Shown here in pieces: positions 8,482 through 17,918 of a DNA stretch of 64,000 nt. Source of the stretch: Cyclobacteriaceae bacterium (GTDB lineage Bacteria > Bacteroidota > Bacteroidia > Cytophagales > Cyclobacteriaceae). The stretch's first letter is position 1. Each line of letters begins with the position of its first letter. Where the stretch lies: positions 434,001 to 498,000 of the forward strand of contig JAHBUC010000001.1 in NCBI GenBank assembly GCA_019638275.1, read 5' to 3'. The position numbers and the translations under genes are program-made. The notes under the pieces were generated by a model. The model made no database searches and was not told the DNA's origin. It was given only the letters and a program-made list of their open reading frames with translations.

Positions 8482-9240
8482 CGGTGGGTGGGGTGATGCA
8501 CCATCCATCACCCCGGCTCCTGCTATTTTGGTATGGTAAAAATACACATCGGTTACTTCCTGATCGAAAAAGCGTTGTTCAACAAAATGGAATTCCACGG
8601 CATCGCCAACATTGTATTTCCAGTTCATTCTATGCTGAACCAGCAGTTCGCGGTCGCCAATTTTTAAGCAAGGCATGACTGTTACCGACTCATTGCCATG
8701 AACTTTTCTAACGAAATGTTTCATAAAGCGGTCTGTTACAATTCCACGGATCACAGTTTTCTTTCCAGCACTTTTGATTTTGATGGCGTTGTTGTAGGCA
8801 TAGCCTCCTATGATCGCCACAACGGCAATCCAAAAGAGCATAAAAATCGCGATGTAAACCCTTGAATCTACATCAACAAAAATCAGGAAGACAGCCGGCA
8901 GGAGTGCGAACGGAATAAGCAAGGCGAACAAGTAATACAACTGGCGTTGAATGTAGTGGTGATCACGTTCACTAAGTAATTCTGAAGCTTCATAAGCCAA
9001 TGGCTTATTTTCAAGCTTTCTTATTATCTCCCGTGCTTTATTTTCATGGTCAATTCGCTTCTTCTTTCTGTAACCAAAAGCAAAGGATAAAATACCAATA
9101 CCGATCAGCGTCCAGCCCACAAGGGGTGCAATGGTTAGCATTGAGCCAGGATCGGTTTCCGATACTGACCAATTAAAAGCGGCCAGAAAAATCCCGGGAA
9201 GGAAGAACAAAACAAGGGTTTTGAGCGACAAACGGATCAT
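8467..9240 (-). CDS. Four-helix membrane protein of unknown function
   Basis: 257 residues from the ATG at 9240; an ATG six codons upstream (9258) is also possible. Four hydrophobic helices are visible: about 2-20, 33-54, 99-118 and 124-146. A soluble C-terminal domain of about 110 residues follows, beginning KKTVIRGIVTDRF and containing VMPCLKIGDRELLV and GDAVEFHFVE, an OB- or SH3-like run of strands. This architecture is similar to the DUF3592 protein at 34083-34751 but I would not assign it to that family. It converges with the second DUF4097 gene and diverges from the TonB receptor gene. Confidence 0.7.
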   Translation of the reverse strand: MIRLSLKTLVLFFLPGIFLAAFNWSVSETDPGSMLTIAPLVGWTLIGIGILSFAFGYRKKKRIDHENKAREIIRKLENKPLAYEASELLSERDHHYIQRQLYYLFALLIPFALLPAVFLIFVDVDSRVYIAIFMLFWIAVVAIIGGYAYNNAIKIKSAGKKTVIRGIVTDRFMKHFVRKVHGNESVTVMPCLKIGDRELLVQHRMNWKYNVGDAVEFHFVEQRFFDQEVTDVYFYHTKIAGAGVMDGASPHPPSRLA

Positions 9241-9353
9241 TTTAAGATGATTGTGCAAGAAATATAGTGATCAGCTGATTTGGAAATAAAAATCTATAAA
9301 GTCTATTGATTTAGTATATTTTAATATTTTCCTTTGTTCTTTCATTCTCTCAC

Positions 9354-11903
9354 ATGAAACGAATATTACAATTAACCCTGGTGATTGCCCTTGTGAGCAA
9401 TACCGCAGCAGCTCAGCAAGTTTTAACCGGATACGTAAGAGATCGTGATGGCGCACCTCTTGCAGCTGCAAGTGTACTTGTTAAGGGAACAAATTCATTT
9501 TCCATTGCCGATGACAATGGATTATTCTCTATTGTACTACCCAAGGCATTGCCTGTAGTATTGCAAATCAGTTCAGTGGGTTTTAAATCTCAGGAGCTCC
9601 AGATTCGCGAACGTACTGATGTGCCGCTTGAAGTTATACTGGTTGATGATAACATGATGAATGAAGTAGTGGTAACTGCACGCAGGCGCAGCGAAACGGC
9701 TCAATCCGTTCCTATACCGATATCGGTTGTCAGTGGCGATTTGATTGAAGATGCAGGAGCCTTTAATGTTAATCGTGTAAAGGAGCTTGTGCCAACCGTT
9801 CAACTTTATTCATCGAACCCGCGTAACACTACGCTGAATGTTCGGGGTTTAGGCTCAACTTTCGGGCTGACAAACGATGGCATTGATCCGGGTGTTGGGT
9901 TTTATGTTGATGGTGTGTACTACGCGCGACCTGCAGCCACCACACTTGATTTTGTTGATCTGGAACAAATTGAAGTATTGCGTGGTCCACAAGGAACACT
10001 GTTCGGAAAAAATACTACGGCCGGTGCGTTGAACATTAAAACACGTGAAGCCAGTTTTACACCTGGCGGATCGTTTGAGGTGAGCTATGGAAATTTTGGG
10101 TTTATACAAGCCAAGAGTTCCGTTACCGGGCCACTAAGTGAGAAGCTGGCCGCACGGATTTCTTTTTCAGGAACGCAGCGCGATGGATTGATCTATAATG
10201 TGGCAACACAAAAGTATACGAACGACCTGAACAACATCGGCTACAGAATTCAATTGCTGTATACGCCAACCTCAAAAGTGAAAATCACCTTGGCGGGTGA
10301 TGGCAATCGGCAGCGACCGGATGGTTACGCCCAGGTAGTTGCAGGAGTGGTAACAACACAACGACCCGCATATCGGCAGTTTGAACAAATTATTGCGGAT
10401 CTGAATTATGAATTACCAAGCCGCAATCCGTTTGACAGGAAGATAGATCACAATACGGCATGGCGATCAGGGAATGATTTGGGGGGCGTGTCGTTGAATG
10501 TGGATGCAAAAATCGGTAACGGAACCTTAACCTCAACCACAGCGTGGCGGTATTGGATCTGGGACCCTTCCAACGATCGGGATTTTACCTGGCTTTCTGT
10601 GCTTTCATTATCACAAGCCCCTTCAAAACATCAGCAGTTGACGCAGGAAGTTCGCTATGCGGGTGATCTGGGTTCCCGCCTTAGTGGTGTCGTTGGTTTT
10701 TTTGTTATTGATCAGGATTTAAAAACCACCCCCTATCATACGGAAGAGTCGGGTGCTGCACAATGGCGCTTTTCGCAAAATTCCACCAGCGATTTGTGGG
10801 AAACACCAGGTTTGCTTGAAGGGTATGGCATACGCACGCGATCACGTTTAAAATCATTGGGAGCAGCCGTGTTCGGTCAACTCGATTGGGCTATTACCAG
10901 CAAACTTCACCTGCTTCCGGGAATTCGATTTAACTACGATGAAAAGCAAGTGAACTTTAACCGCGAAACCTATGGAGGCTTGCAAACGGATGATCCTGCT
11001 TTGCTGGCTATCAAGCGATCCGTGTACACCGATCAACAGTTTGATGCTTCTGTTGATGAATCAAATTTCTCGGGTCAGATAACGCTGTCGTACAAAGCAG
11101 CGGGACGTGTAAACACGTTCATTACATATTCCAATAGCTACAAGCCGGTTGGTGTAAACCTGGGCGGATTACCTACCGCAGCAGGAGAAGTACTGATTGA
11201 CCTCGCCCGCATCAAACCGGAATATGTAACACATGTTGAAATGGGTGTAAAAACCCGGCCGACTGAAAGATCAACGCTCAATCTTGTCATACATAATACG
11301 GATATCCGCGACTTTCAAACCTTGGTGCAAACAGCCGAAGTGGGCGTAAACCGGGGCTACCTTGCCAATGCAGAAAAGGTTCGGGTTTATGGAGCGGAAA
11401 TCGATGCCAACGCCCGGGTTGGAAAAAATTTCTCATTTTACACAGCCTTGGCCTATACAGTGGGTAAATATGTGTCCTTCCCAAATGCTCCGGTTCCGTT
11501 AGAAGAAACAGGAGGCCCGAGTGCATTCAAAGATATTTCTGGTGGCGGCTTGCCCGGAATTTCAAAGTGGGCTGGTTCGGTTGGTGGAGAACTCCAATCA
11601 AATATGCTAACTGTTTTAGCTCAGGAAGGGAAATTGTTTTTAGCTTTTGACGCCTATGCGCGATCATCGTTTTCCTCGAGCCCATCGCCTTCGCAATACC
11701 TGAACATTGATGGATATACATTGGCGAATGCGCGTTTAGGTGTGCGGTTTACCAATGGCTTGTCGGGTTATTTCTGGAGTAGGAATATCGTTAACAAGAA
11801 TTATTTCGAACAACTGTTACCGGCTGCAGGAAATGCCGGACACTATGCAGCCGTTTTGGGCGACCAGCGCACGTTTGGCTTCACCTTACGGTATTCATAT
11901 TGA
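9354..11903 (+). CDS. TonB-dependent outer-membrane receptor
   Basis: 849 residues. Signal peptide 1-20 (VSNTAAAQQ), then a CarboxypepD_reg-like beta domain at about 23-100 (VLTGYVRDRDGAPLAAASVLVKG), then the TonB box and plug (EVVVTARRRSETAQSVPIPISVV, VLRGPQGTLFGKNTTAGALNI) and a barrel of about 600 residues ending in TFGLTLRYSY-like strands (actual end FGFTLRYSY). The plug is of the siderophore/vitamin B12 receptor type rather than SusC, and no SusD gene lies next to it. The substrate is not evident. It is followed 61 bases later by a DUF2490 protein. Confidence 0.93.
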   Translation: MKRILQLTLVIALVSNTAAAQQVLTGYVRDRDGAPLAAASVLVKGTNSFSIADDNGLFSIVLPKALPVVLQISSVGFKSQELQIRERTDVPLEVILVDDNMMNEVVVTARRRSETAQSVPIPISVVSGDLIEDAGAFNVNRVKELVPTVQLYSSNPRNTTLNVRGLGSTFGLTNDGIDPGVGFYVDGVYYARPAATTLDFVDLEQIEVLRGPQGTLFGKNTTAGALNIKTREASFTPGGSFEVSYGNFGFIQAKSSVTGPLSEKLAARISFSGTQRDGLIYNVATQKYTNDLNNIGYRIQLLYTPTSKVKITLAGDGNRQRPDGYAQVVAGVVTTQRPAYRQFEQIIADLNYELPSRNPFDRKIDHNTAWRSGNDLGGVSLNVDAKIGNGTLTSTTAWRYWIWDPSNDRDFTWLSVLSLSQAPSKHQQLTQEVRYAGDLGSRLSGVVGFFVIDQDLKTTPYHTEESGAAQWRFSQNSTSDLWETPGLLEGYGIRTRSRLKSLGAAVFGQLDWAITSKLHLLPGIRFNYDEKQVNFNRETYGGLQTDDPALLAIKRSVYTDQQFDASVDESNFSGQITLSYKAAGRVNTFITYSNSYKPVGVNLGGLPTAAGEVLIDLARIKPEYVTHVEMGVKTRPTERSTLNLVIHNTDIRDFQTLVQTAEVGVNRGYLANAEKVRVYGAEIDANARVGKNFSFYTALAYTVGKYVSFPNAPVPLEETGGPSAFKDISGGGLPGISKWAGSVGGELQSNMLTVLAQEGKLFLAFDAYARSSFSSSPSPSQYLNIDGYTLANARLGVRFTNGLSGYFWSRNIVNKNYFEQLLPAAGNAGHYAAVLGDQRTFGFTLRYSY

Positions 11904-11964
11904 AATATATTGCAGATAGTGGTATAATGCCGTGCCTTACAGATGAACTTAAAAACGCTAAGAC

Positions 11965-12705
11965 ATGACAAGATTATTGGTGCTGAATTTTCTTTTGGTA
12001 ATATTTTTTGTTTCAGATGCCCAGGTAAAGAATATAATTACAAATGAACAAATCTGGTTAGGGTATTTTAATCAAACGCGGTTTACTGAACGCTCGGGTT
12101 TGTGGTTTGATGGCCATTTGCGGTTAACGGGCGGTTTTGCCGAGCGGATGAGTCAGGATATTGCCCGGCTAGGTTATGTATACTACCTGCATGATAATGT
12201 AAGGCTTGCAGCCGGATATGGATTCATTACTAATTTTTCTGGTGATGATGCAGTACCCAATTTGCATGAACATCGCCCCTGGCAGCAAATACAGTGGTTC
12301 GATAAGAAACCATATTTCAATATGATGCAATATTTGCGCCTGGAACAACGATTTAAAGAGCACCTGGCTAATGGCGAAGTGGCCGATGACTATCAGTTTA
12401 ATCAACGAATCCGATATTCCATGACGTTTACCATACCATTACGCCCCGGAGGCGTTCAGCCAAAAACACCCTTTATCTTTGTGAGTGATGAATTGATGAT
12501 AAATTTCGGGAAAGAGATTATTAACAATTATTTTGATCAGAACCGGTTTTTTGTGGGTTTTGGCTATCAATTCACCAAAGGCTTGAACGCACACCTGGGG
12601 TACCTCAATGTTTTTCTTGAACGACCGTCTGGAACGGATTTTATCAACTCACATGCGATCCGGTTGTTCGTATTTCATAACCTCGACTTCAGGAAAGAAA
12701 AATGA
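11965..12705 (+). CDS. DUF2490 outer-membrane protein
   Basis: 246 residues, signal peptide TRLLVLNFLLVIFFVSDAQ. The DUF2490 pattern is clear: NEQIWLGYFNQTRFTERSGLWFDGHLR near the start, AAGYGFITNF, HEHRPWQQIQ and YLRLEQRFKEH in the middle, and FFVGFGYQFTKGLNAHLGYLNVF near the end. These are probably small barrels of the outer membrane with unknown role. It may be co-transcribed with the TonB receptor. Confidence 0.85.
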   Translation: MTRLLVLNFLLVIFFVSDAQVKNIITNEQIWLGYFNQTRFTERSGLWFDGHLRLTGGFAERMSQDIARLGYVYYLHDNVRLAAGYGFITNFSGDDAVPNLHEHRPWQQIQWFDKKPYFNMMQYLRLEQRFKEHLANGEVADDYQFNQRIRYSMTFTIPLRPGGVQPKTPFIFVSDELMINFGKEIINNYFDQNRFFVGFGYQFTKGLNAHLGYLNVFLERPSGTDFINSHAIRLFVFHNLDFRKEK

Positions 12706-12772
12706 GATACTCACAAGATAAATTTTCTGCCTCTTAAAATTCCTCTATCTTCACGCCCGATTTTTTAAACGA

Positions 12773-13279
12773 ATGGCACTACTCGAAAAACATCTGTACG
12801 TAAAAAAGTCTACACTACCCAATGCCGGCAAGGGGCTTTTTACCAAAGTGGCAATTCCCAAAGGAACACGCATTGTGGAATACAAAGGCAAGATTACAAC
12901 CTGGAAAGAAGTAAAAGATGATGACGGAAAAAACGGCTACATTTTTTATGTAAAACGCTACCATGTTATTGATGCCTGGAAAACGGAACGTCACCTGGCG
13001 CGGTATGCCAATGATGCCAAGGGCTTATCCAAGGTAAAAGGATTACGCAATAACTGTGATTACATAACCGATGGCCTCAAGGCCTATATCGAATCCAAAC
13101 GCGATATCCCCAAGGGAGCTGAGATTTTTGTGGACTACGGACCAGATTATTGGAAGACCATCCGTGAGAATATCAACCTGGCTAAAAAGGAAAAGCGAGT
13201 TGAGAAGAAGAGCAAAGGCAAAACCAAGAAGCACTATAAGCGTAAAACAGCCAAGCGCGTGGATTCACACGTGCATTAA
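12773..13279 (+). CDS. SET-domain protein (putative protein-lysine methyltransferase)
   Basis: 168 residues. The SET core covers about 5-125: LYVKKSTLPNAGKGLFTK (start of SET), GTRIVEYKG, LARYANDAKG, LRNNCDYI (equivalent of the SAM-binding NHS/NCxPN block) and GAEIFVDYGPDYW (the EL-x-x-DYG block with the catalytic Tyr). A strongly basic tail of about 35 residues follows, KK/KR-rich and ending in VDSHVH, which could bind nucleic acid or ribosomes. SET methyltransferases use SAM to methylate lysines; the substrate in bacteria is generally unknown. A TATCTTCAC box at about 12747-12755 may be its -7 element. Confidence 0.85.
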   Translation: MALLEKHLYVKKSTLPNAGKGLFTKVAIPKGTRIVEYKGKITTWKEVKDDDGKNGYIFYVKRYHVIDAWKTERHLARYANDAKGLSKVKGLRNNCDYITDGLKAYIESKRDIPKGAEIFVDYGPDYWKTIRENINLAKKEKRVEKKSKGKTKKHYKRKTAKRVDSHVH

Positions 13280-13285
13280 GCTTGT

Positions 13286-16231
13286 TTACCTTCTTCGCTT
13301 AAGCGATTCAGCCTCTTCAAGAGCTACCAACGCGTAATTATCAAAGCCAACCCGTGTGGCTTCTTCTGCATACGCCATCCAAAGCCGGTATGACGTTGTG
13401 TTCGTCTGTACGGCTTCTGCCAGAATATTGTAAGCCGTAAACTCTTCCGGATTTTGCTTCCGGAAGTATTTCGCTGAAGCTATTACGCCTTCTTCAAAAA
13501 ATGGATTGTAATGAGCCAACAATAAAAATCCAGCAGTTGCCCGCTCACCATCGCCTCTATACTCTTTTATTAACGACTCGTATAATAGCTTTTCGAGCGA
13601 CTGTTCCCGCGAAAAGGTTACTCCTTTAATCTTCTGCTCAAGCTGGTCTGTCCGGCCAAGTACTGCAAGTATTTTTAGTTCAAGATGATTTACTCGTTGC
13701 GCCAGATTGACATCAGATACAGGCAGGGTGCCAGACAGGTTCAGGTAGCGAATAGCAGTGGCAATTCTGTTAAAATCAAGCTGTCGTTCTGCCATTTCAA
13801 TAAGGGCAGTAGCCTTGTAATCTGTGTTTTCAAATAAGGGTAAAATGCGTTCGAACAAAATTGTGTCGCGAATGCCAATGCGGTACCGGCAGAACTGGTA
13901 TTTTTCCAGATCATTAAAGGAATTAACATCAACCGAAGAGCTCAATACCTTTTTAAGTTGCCTTCCTATTTCCTGTAAGTTCTCATCTCTATGCTGTAGC
14001 AATGAATCGACTTCTGCCAACGCCTCAGTAAATTGGCGCGCTTCTGCCAGGGCCACTGCATTGTAAAGGCGTGCCTCTTTGTAATTATGTTGTACGGCAA
14101 AGGCAAAACTGCTTATAGCCAACTCGGGGCTACCTTGCTCAAGAGCCCACAACCCGGCAATGTAATTGAACTTACCCTGCATAATTTCGCTCAGGTAGCC
14201 CAATTCACCCATGATGGACAAGGCTTTTCGAACATTATGCTGGTGATAATAGGCTTGTGCTAATGTTGCCTTCAGCGCTTCCTGATAATCCAGGTTTACC
14301 GAATCCATGATTATGTTTTCAACCTGTCGTAAAGTTGTTGTGTCAATTTTTTTTAGGTTGTGTACCAGGTAATTGTTCAGCAAGGTGGCAGATGCGATAT
14401 CCAGTTGTTTTTGTGCCAGCGGATCGACCATGTATGTAAAAGTCTGACGTTGTAATGATGCAACCGCCAATGCATTTCCAATGGTTAGTTGCGAAGTAGA
14501 ATTGAACTGTTGTAATAGCGAGTCGGATTGCACTGGTAAATATTCTTTGCCAATTAATGCAAACACATTCGCTTCGGCTGCTTCTTTTGATTGCTTATTA
14601 TTACGGGCAGCATCGAAAAAGAATAGTGCTGAATCGAGTTTATGGATTTTTGAATAGGCAAAGCCCAAATTGTTTTCCAATGGACCTGAGTTTGGAAACT
14701 TTGACAATGCCTTTGAAAAGGATGCAATCGATTCAAATGTTCTTCGTTCAGCCAGAAATAGATTTCCTTCGTTGGCAAGCGAGTATTCTGTTGGCCGGTT
14801 ACCGTTAGCCAATTGGTAATGATTATAGGCTTTCTTCACGTTGTTTTTACTCACTTCAAGTTGAGCCAACACATAATTCGACCTGTTGTTTTGAAAGCCG
14901 TACGCACGACCTTGTTGATAGTATGCTTCTGCCAGGGCTTCACGATCCAACAACACATACAAATCGCCCAGGTGATTGTAGAACCCCGACATGCCGTTGT
15001 AGGCGTATTCCTTCCAGTTCGAATAAAAGACAAAAGCCATTGTAGCGATCAAACCGGCAAAGCGGAAGGTGAAATAGGGCATGCGGGTTGGTTTGTACAG
15101 TACCTTCCAGACATTGAGGTTGTCTGCCATCATCACCATAAAATTTGAAACGATGTAGATGAGAAAAATGCCACCGTAACCGATGTGACTGAAAATGATC
15201 ACATCGCGTATGATTTTTATTGCCGGATCGTTGTGGTTACCCACTAAAAGGCCACCTGTTAAAAAGGTGATGCATCCTAAAATTATAATTAGATAGGCTC
15301 CTGATGGATTGAAGGGAAGCATACTCTCATACAAATTCTCGCGATGACGAAGCCCCCAAACACCAAGAATGGCCGAAAGCGTTAACAGTAGAAAAAAATT
15401 GATGTAGATAAAATCCCATTCAATAAGTTTTTTCTCGTGCATATAGGCCAACACCAGGTTGACCATATACACAACACTGATGATCGAAAAGTGCCTCAGG
15501 CTTTTTGAGGTAGCTGTGCCTGTACTGGTGATGTAAACAAATGATGCCGGAATTTCATGGGCGATCATTAAAATAAAAATGACCGATAGAATTAAACCGG
15601 GCAAATATCCGGCTACGGCCATGTGTAAAAACGGATAGTCAACCCCGGCAAAGAAGTGAATGCAAACGGCCAACAATAGGGTAAGTATAAGAAAGGTAAA
15701 AAATCTGATGAGAAAAGGTGTTGATGAGCGAATGCTGTTAAAGAAAAATGTAGTGAGCACAAAAACTACAATGATAATAATGGGAACTGTTCTGCCGGTT
15801 ATATCAAATAGCCTTAGTACCTCCAGGCGCAGGCTTACCATAAATAAGATAAACAACCCCATACCCGCGAAATACCAGAACTTTTCTAATGTGGTGATAA
15901 TCGTTAGCAGCAACACCATGCCAAAAACCAAACCGATTAAAAAGAAGTATGAGGCATTCAGATTCGGATGAATAGCCGACCCGTTGAAGTAAGAAAAGGT
16001 AAGATAAGACTCAATTGGAATGGAGATTTCAAAGTTCCCCAAATCGAACGCATGACTTACCGACTCGCGGGTTTCCTGTTGGTGAAAAACCATCCAGTCT
16101 GTAACAGCATCTGGCCCCTGGAAATACCCGATCCAAAGAAACAGAACAGAGGCAATGAATAGCGCCAATACTCCATACCAGATAGCCCGATAATCGAGCG
16201 GCCAATTTTTCCAGAACCAACGTGTTTGCAT
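13286..16231 (-). CDS. Large multispanning membrane protein with TPR region
   Basis: 981 residues in two halves. Residues 1 to about 400 hold some ten to twelve hydrophobic helices (for example AIWYGVLALFIASVLFLWIGYF, FFLIGLVFGMVLLLTIITTL, VPIIIIVVFVLTTFFF). From about residue 420 on the protein is soluble and made of TPR-like helices: YNHLGDLYVLLDREALAEAYYQQGRAYGF, then EYSLANEGNLFLAERRTFESIASFSKAL and PLENNLGFAYSKIHKLDSALFFFDAA. The helical repeats continue to the C terminus (ALVALEEAESLKRRR). It may act as a membrane scaffold or belong to the glycosyltransferase-like TPR membrane families, but no catalytic motif is visible. It converges with the SET gene, stops 6 bases apart. Confidence 0.8.
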   Translation of the reverse strand: MQTRWFWKNWPLDYRAIWYGVLALFIASVLFLWIGYFQGPDAVTDWMVFHQQETRESVSHAFDLGNFEISIPIESYLTFSYFNGSAIHPNLNASYFFLIGLVFGMVLLLTIITTLEKFWYFAGMGLFILFMVSLRLEVLRLFDITGRTVPIIIIVVFVLTTFFFNSIRSSTPFLIRFFTFLILTLLLAVCIHFFAGVDYPFLHMAVAGYLPGLILSVIFILMIAHEIPASFVYITSTGTATSKSLRHFSIISVVYMVNLVLAYMHEKKLIEWDFIYINFFLLLTLSAILGVWGLRHRENLYESMLPFNPSGAYLIIILGCITFLTGGLLVGNHNDPAIKIIRDVIIFSHIGYGGIFLIYIVSNFMVMMADNLNVWKVLYKPTRMPYFTFRFAGLIATMAFVFYSNWKEYAYNGMSGFYNHLGDLYVLLDREALAEAYYQQGRAYGFQNNRSNYVLAQLEVSKNNVKKAYNHYQLANGNRPTEYSLANEGNLFLAERRTFESIASFSKALSKFPNSGPLENNLGFAYSKIHKLDSALFFFDAARNNKQSKEAAEANVFALIGKEYLPVQSDSLLQQFNSTSQLTIGNALAVASLQRQTFTYMVDPLAQKQLDIASATLLNNYLVHNLKKIDTTTLRQVENIIMDSVNLDYQEALKATLAQAYYHQHNVRKALSIMGELGYLSEIMQGKFNYIAGLWALEQGSPELAISSFAFAVQHNYKEARLYNAVALAEARQFTEALAEVDSLLQHRDENLQEIGRQLKKVLSSSVDVNSFNDLEKYQFCRYRIGIRDTILFERILPLFENTDYKATALIEMAERQLDFNRIATAIRYLNLSGTLPVSDVNLAQRVNHLELKILAVLGRTDQLEQKIKGVTFSREQSLEKLLYESLIKEYRGDGERATAGFLLLAHYNPFFEEGVIASAKYFRKQNPEEFTAYNILAEAVQTNTTSYRLWMAYAEEATRVGFDNYALVALEEAESLKRRR

Positions 16232-16346
16232 AGCTGACTAAAAACTTGTTGGCAAGCTAATAATTTTTGATGTTACGGATAATGAAAGGTGTGAGGTTGG
16301 TTGTTTTTCGTTGCACAGGTTGATAGGAGGGTATGTTTGTGTCGTG

Positions 16347-16634
16347 CTACTCAATCACCTTCGGCACACGAAAATGTTGTCCATCATGGCTGGGTGCATT
16401 TTTGAGTGCATCCTCCCGGGTTAATTCCTGCTGTACAACATCTTCACGAAAAGCATTCACCTCATGACTCATGGAGGTAAGCGGTTCAACACCCTCTGTG
16501 TCTACTTCTTTTAATTTATCGATCCACGCAATAATGGCATTCATATCCGTCATGAGCTTTTCAGCTTCATCATCCCGGATTTCAAGGCGGGCGAGGTGGG
16601 CAATTTTATCCAGTAATTCGCGCGTAATGTTCAT
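16347..16634 (-). CDS. gatC: Asp-tRNA(Asn)/Glu-tRNA(Gln) amidotransferase subunit C
   Basis: 95 residues, the family length. GatC is the small subunit that stabilises GatA in the GatCAB complex, which converts Glu-tRNA(Gln) and/or Asp-tRNA(Asn) to the amidated forms. The signature LLDKIAHLARLEI near the start and LKEVDTEGVEPLTSMSHEVNAFREDV in the middle are typical, as is the end VPKVIE. gatA and gatB are not in the window. The start overlaps the end of the upstream acyltransferase gene by four bases. Confidence 0.95.
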   Translation of the reverse strand: MNITRELLDKIAHLARLEIRDDEAEKLMTDMNAIIAWIDKLKEVDTEGVEPLTSMSHEVNAFREDVVQQELTREDALKNAPSHDGQHFRVPKVIE

Positions 16635-17356
16635 GCCAGTTGTTTCTTTAATTCCTGATCGATGATGGAAAAAACCTTTTCTTTTAAGGTGTTAACATCT
16701 TCAGCGGTCATGCCCTTGGTTTCAATTGGTTCGTGAAAGATGAGTTTCACGGGCCTCCACCTGATCAGGAATTCTTCCGGTGGTAAAATTATCCAATTGT
16801 AGGGAATGGTTACCGGTACAATGGCAATTTGTTTTTCGATGGCAATGCGAAAGGCGCCATCTTTAAATTTGCCCATCACCGGGTCGGCTGTGGTTACAAT
16901 TCCACCTTCCGGATAGATGACCAGACTCTTTCCTTCATCAATGGCTTTTAGCGAGCGTTTGAAGGTGTTTACGCGACTGTTCAGGTTACCCCGATCAACG
17001 GTGATATGAAGCTTTCGATACATGAATCCAAACAACGGAATATGCTCCATGTCATTTTTACCTACGAAAATGGAATTGTGTGGATTCAGGCCCATGATGG
17101 GAATATCCGCATAAGAGAAATGGTTGGGGCAGAAAATGTATTGTTGTTTTGGGTCGAGCTTTCCGCGCACCTCGCGTTTCCAGGGCAAAGCAATCAACAG
17201 AAAAAATGTGTACGCCCACCAACGGTTGAAAACACCTACTAGTTTAAATTGCTTTGAAAAGCAAATCGGTATTAATAGCAAAAGAAGAAAAATAAAAAAA
17301 AGGATTACGAAAACAAATATGGTGTAGCCCGTGTATAACCATCGAATTACTTTCAT
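16631..17356 (-). CDS. 1-acyl-sn-glycerol-3-phosphate acyltransferase (PlsC family)
   Basis: 241 residues. N-terminal membrane helix at about 10-31. The acyltransferase motifs are intact: motif I NHFSYAD with H79 and D84 (HX4D), motif II GKNDMEHIPLFG, motif III YPEGG near 150, and a following VPVTIPYNW. The enzyme transfers a fatty acyl group to lysophosphatidate in phospholipid synthesis at the inner membrane. It sits between a PIN toxin gene, which ends on its first base, and gatC, which overlaps its end. Such tight packing suggests one transcript. Confidence 0.93.
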   Translation of the reverse strand: MKVIRWLYTGYTIFVFVILFFIFLLLLLIPICFSKQFKLVGVFNRWWAYTFFLLIALPWKREVRGKLDPKQQYIFCPNHFSYADIPIMGLNPHNSIFVGKNDMEHIPLFGFMYRKLHITVDRGNLNSRVNTFKRSLKAIDEGKSLVIYPEGGIVTTADPVMGKFKDGAFRIAIEKQIAIVPVTIPYNWIILPPEEFLIRWRPVKLIFHEPIETKGMTAEDVNTLKEKVFSIIDQELKKQLA

Positions 17357-17754
17357 TATTTGTTGTGCTCAACGAGTTGAAGTGAAGGTACTCTTTCAAA
17401 ATCTTTCTTATTCAGCGTTGCTAATGGCACATCATTGCTAATGGCTATGGAAGCAATGAATAAATCAGGGAGAGCTATTAGTTTATTCTTTTCATTCAAT
17501 TTTTGAAATAATGCTGATGCAGTTTTTGCAGCACCCTCATCGAAAGGGAGAATCTCCATTTGATCAAAGACTTCTTCCCAGAATGCATCTTGCTTGGAAG
17601 TCAACCCCCTGTAAATTTCAAAGGTAGTGATTGAGGTTACAGCAAACCTCTTGTGTTTCTCAGCTAAGAGGAAAAAATAGGTCTTTTGCTTGATTTTTTT
17701 TCGAAAGTAGTCAATTAAGACAGATGTGTCCAGACAGATCAGACTGCCCTCCAT
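17356..17754 (-). CDS. PIN-domain RNase toxin (VapC-like)
   Basis: 132 residues covering a complete PIN domain. Acidic metal-site residues are in place: D9 in CLDTSVLIDYF, E46 in TTFEIYRGL, D96-region in LPDLFIASIAI and the final LNKKDFERV. VapC toxins cut tRNA or rRNA when freed from their antitoxin. The start codon lies inside the last codons of the small upstream gene at 17739-17888, which I read as the antitoxin. The stop shares base 17356 with the start of the acyltransferase gene. Confidence 0.88.
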   Translation of the reverse strand: MEGSLICLDTSVLIDYFRKKIKQKTYFFLLAEKHKRFAVTSITTFEIYRGLTSKQDAFWEEVFDQMEILPFDEGAAKTASALFQKLNEKNKLIALPDLFIASIAISNDVPLATLNKKDFERVPSLQLVEHNK

Positions 17755-17888
17755 AGATCGAATTTTTTTCGGTTCTTTTTGAAGAGAGAAAATTGCTGAG
17801 GTGACATGACAGGACCTTTAAGAAGTAATTCTTTCAACGGTTTCTTCTTTTGAAAAGAAAGTTTTTTCTTCTTGTCCTTCAGTTTCAT
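17739..17888 (-). CDS. Small PIN-associated antitoxin, 49 residues
   Basis: Short gene reading from the ATG at 17888 to the TGA at 17741-17739, overlapping the PIN toxin start by 16 bases in another frame. The first 20 residues are almost all Lys and other polar residues (MKLKDKKKKLSFQKKK), followed by LKELLLKGPVMSPQQ and FKKNRKKFDLWR. The pattern LLL-x-GP-x-M-(S/T)-x-x-x-(7-9)-F-x-x-W matches the C-terminal toxin-binding tail of small antitoxins that precede PIN toxins in Bacteroidota, as I know them. No DNA-binding domain is obvious apart from the basic N terminus. Confidence 0.75.
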   Translation of the reverse strand: MKLKDKKKKLSFQKKKPLKELLLKGPVMSPQQFSLFKKNRKKFDLWRAV

Positions 17889-17918
17889 GGTTTAAAGATA
17901 GATAATTCCTGTTTAATA

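Noticed and set aside
9259..9353. Cobalamin riboswitch before the TonB receptor
   Set aside because: Only 95 bases are free and no B12-box-like core is visible.
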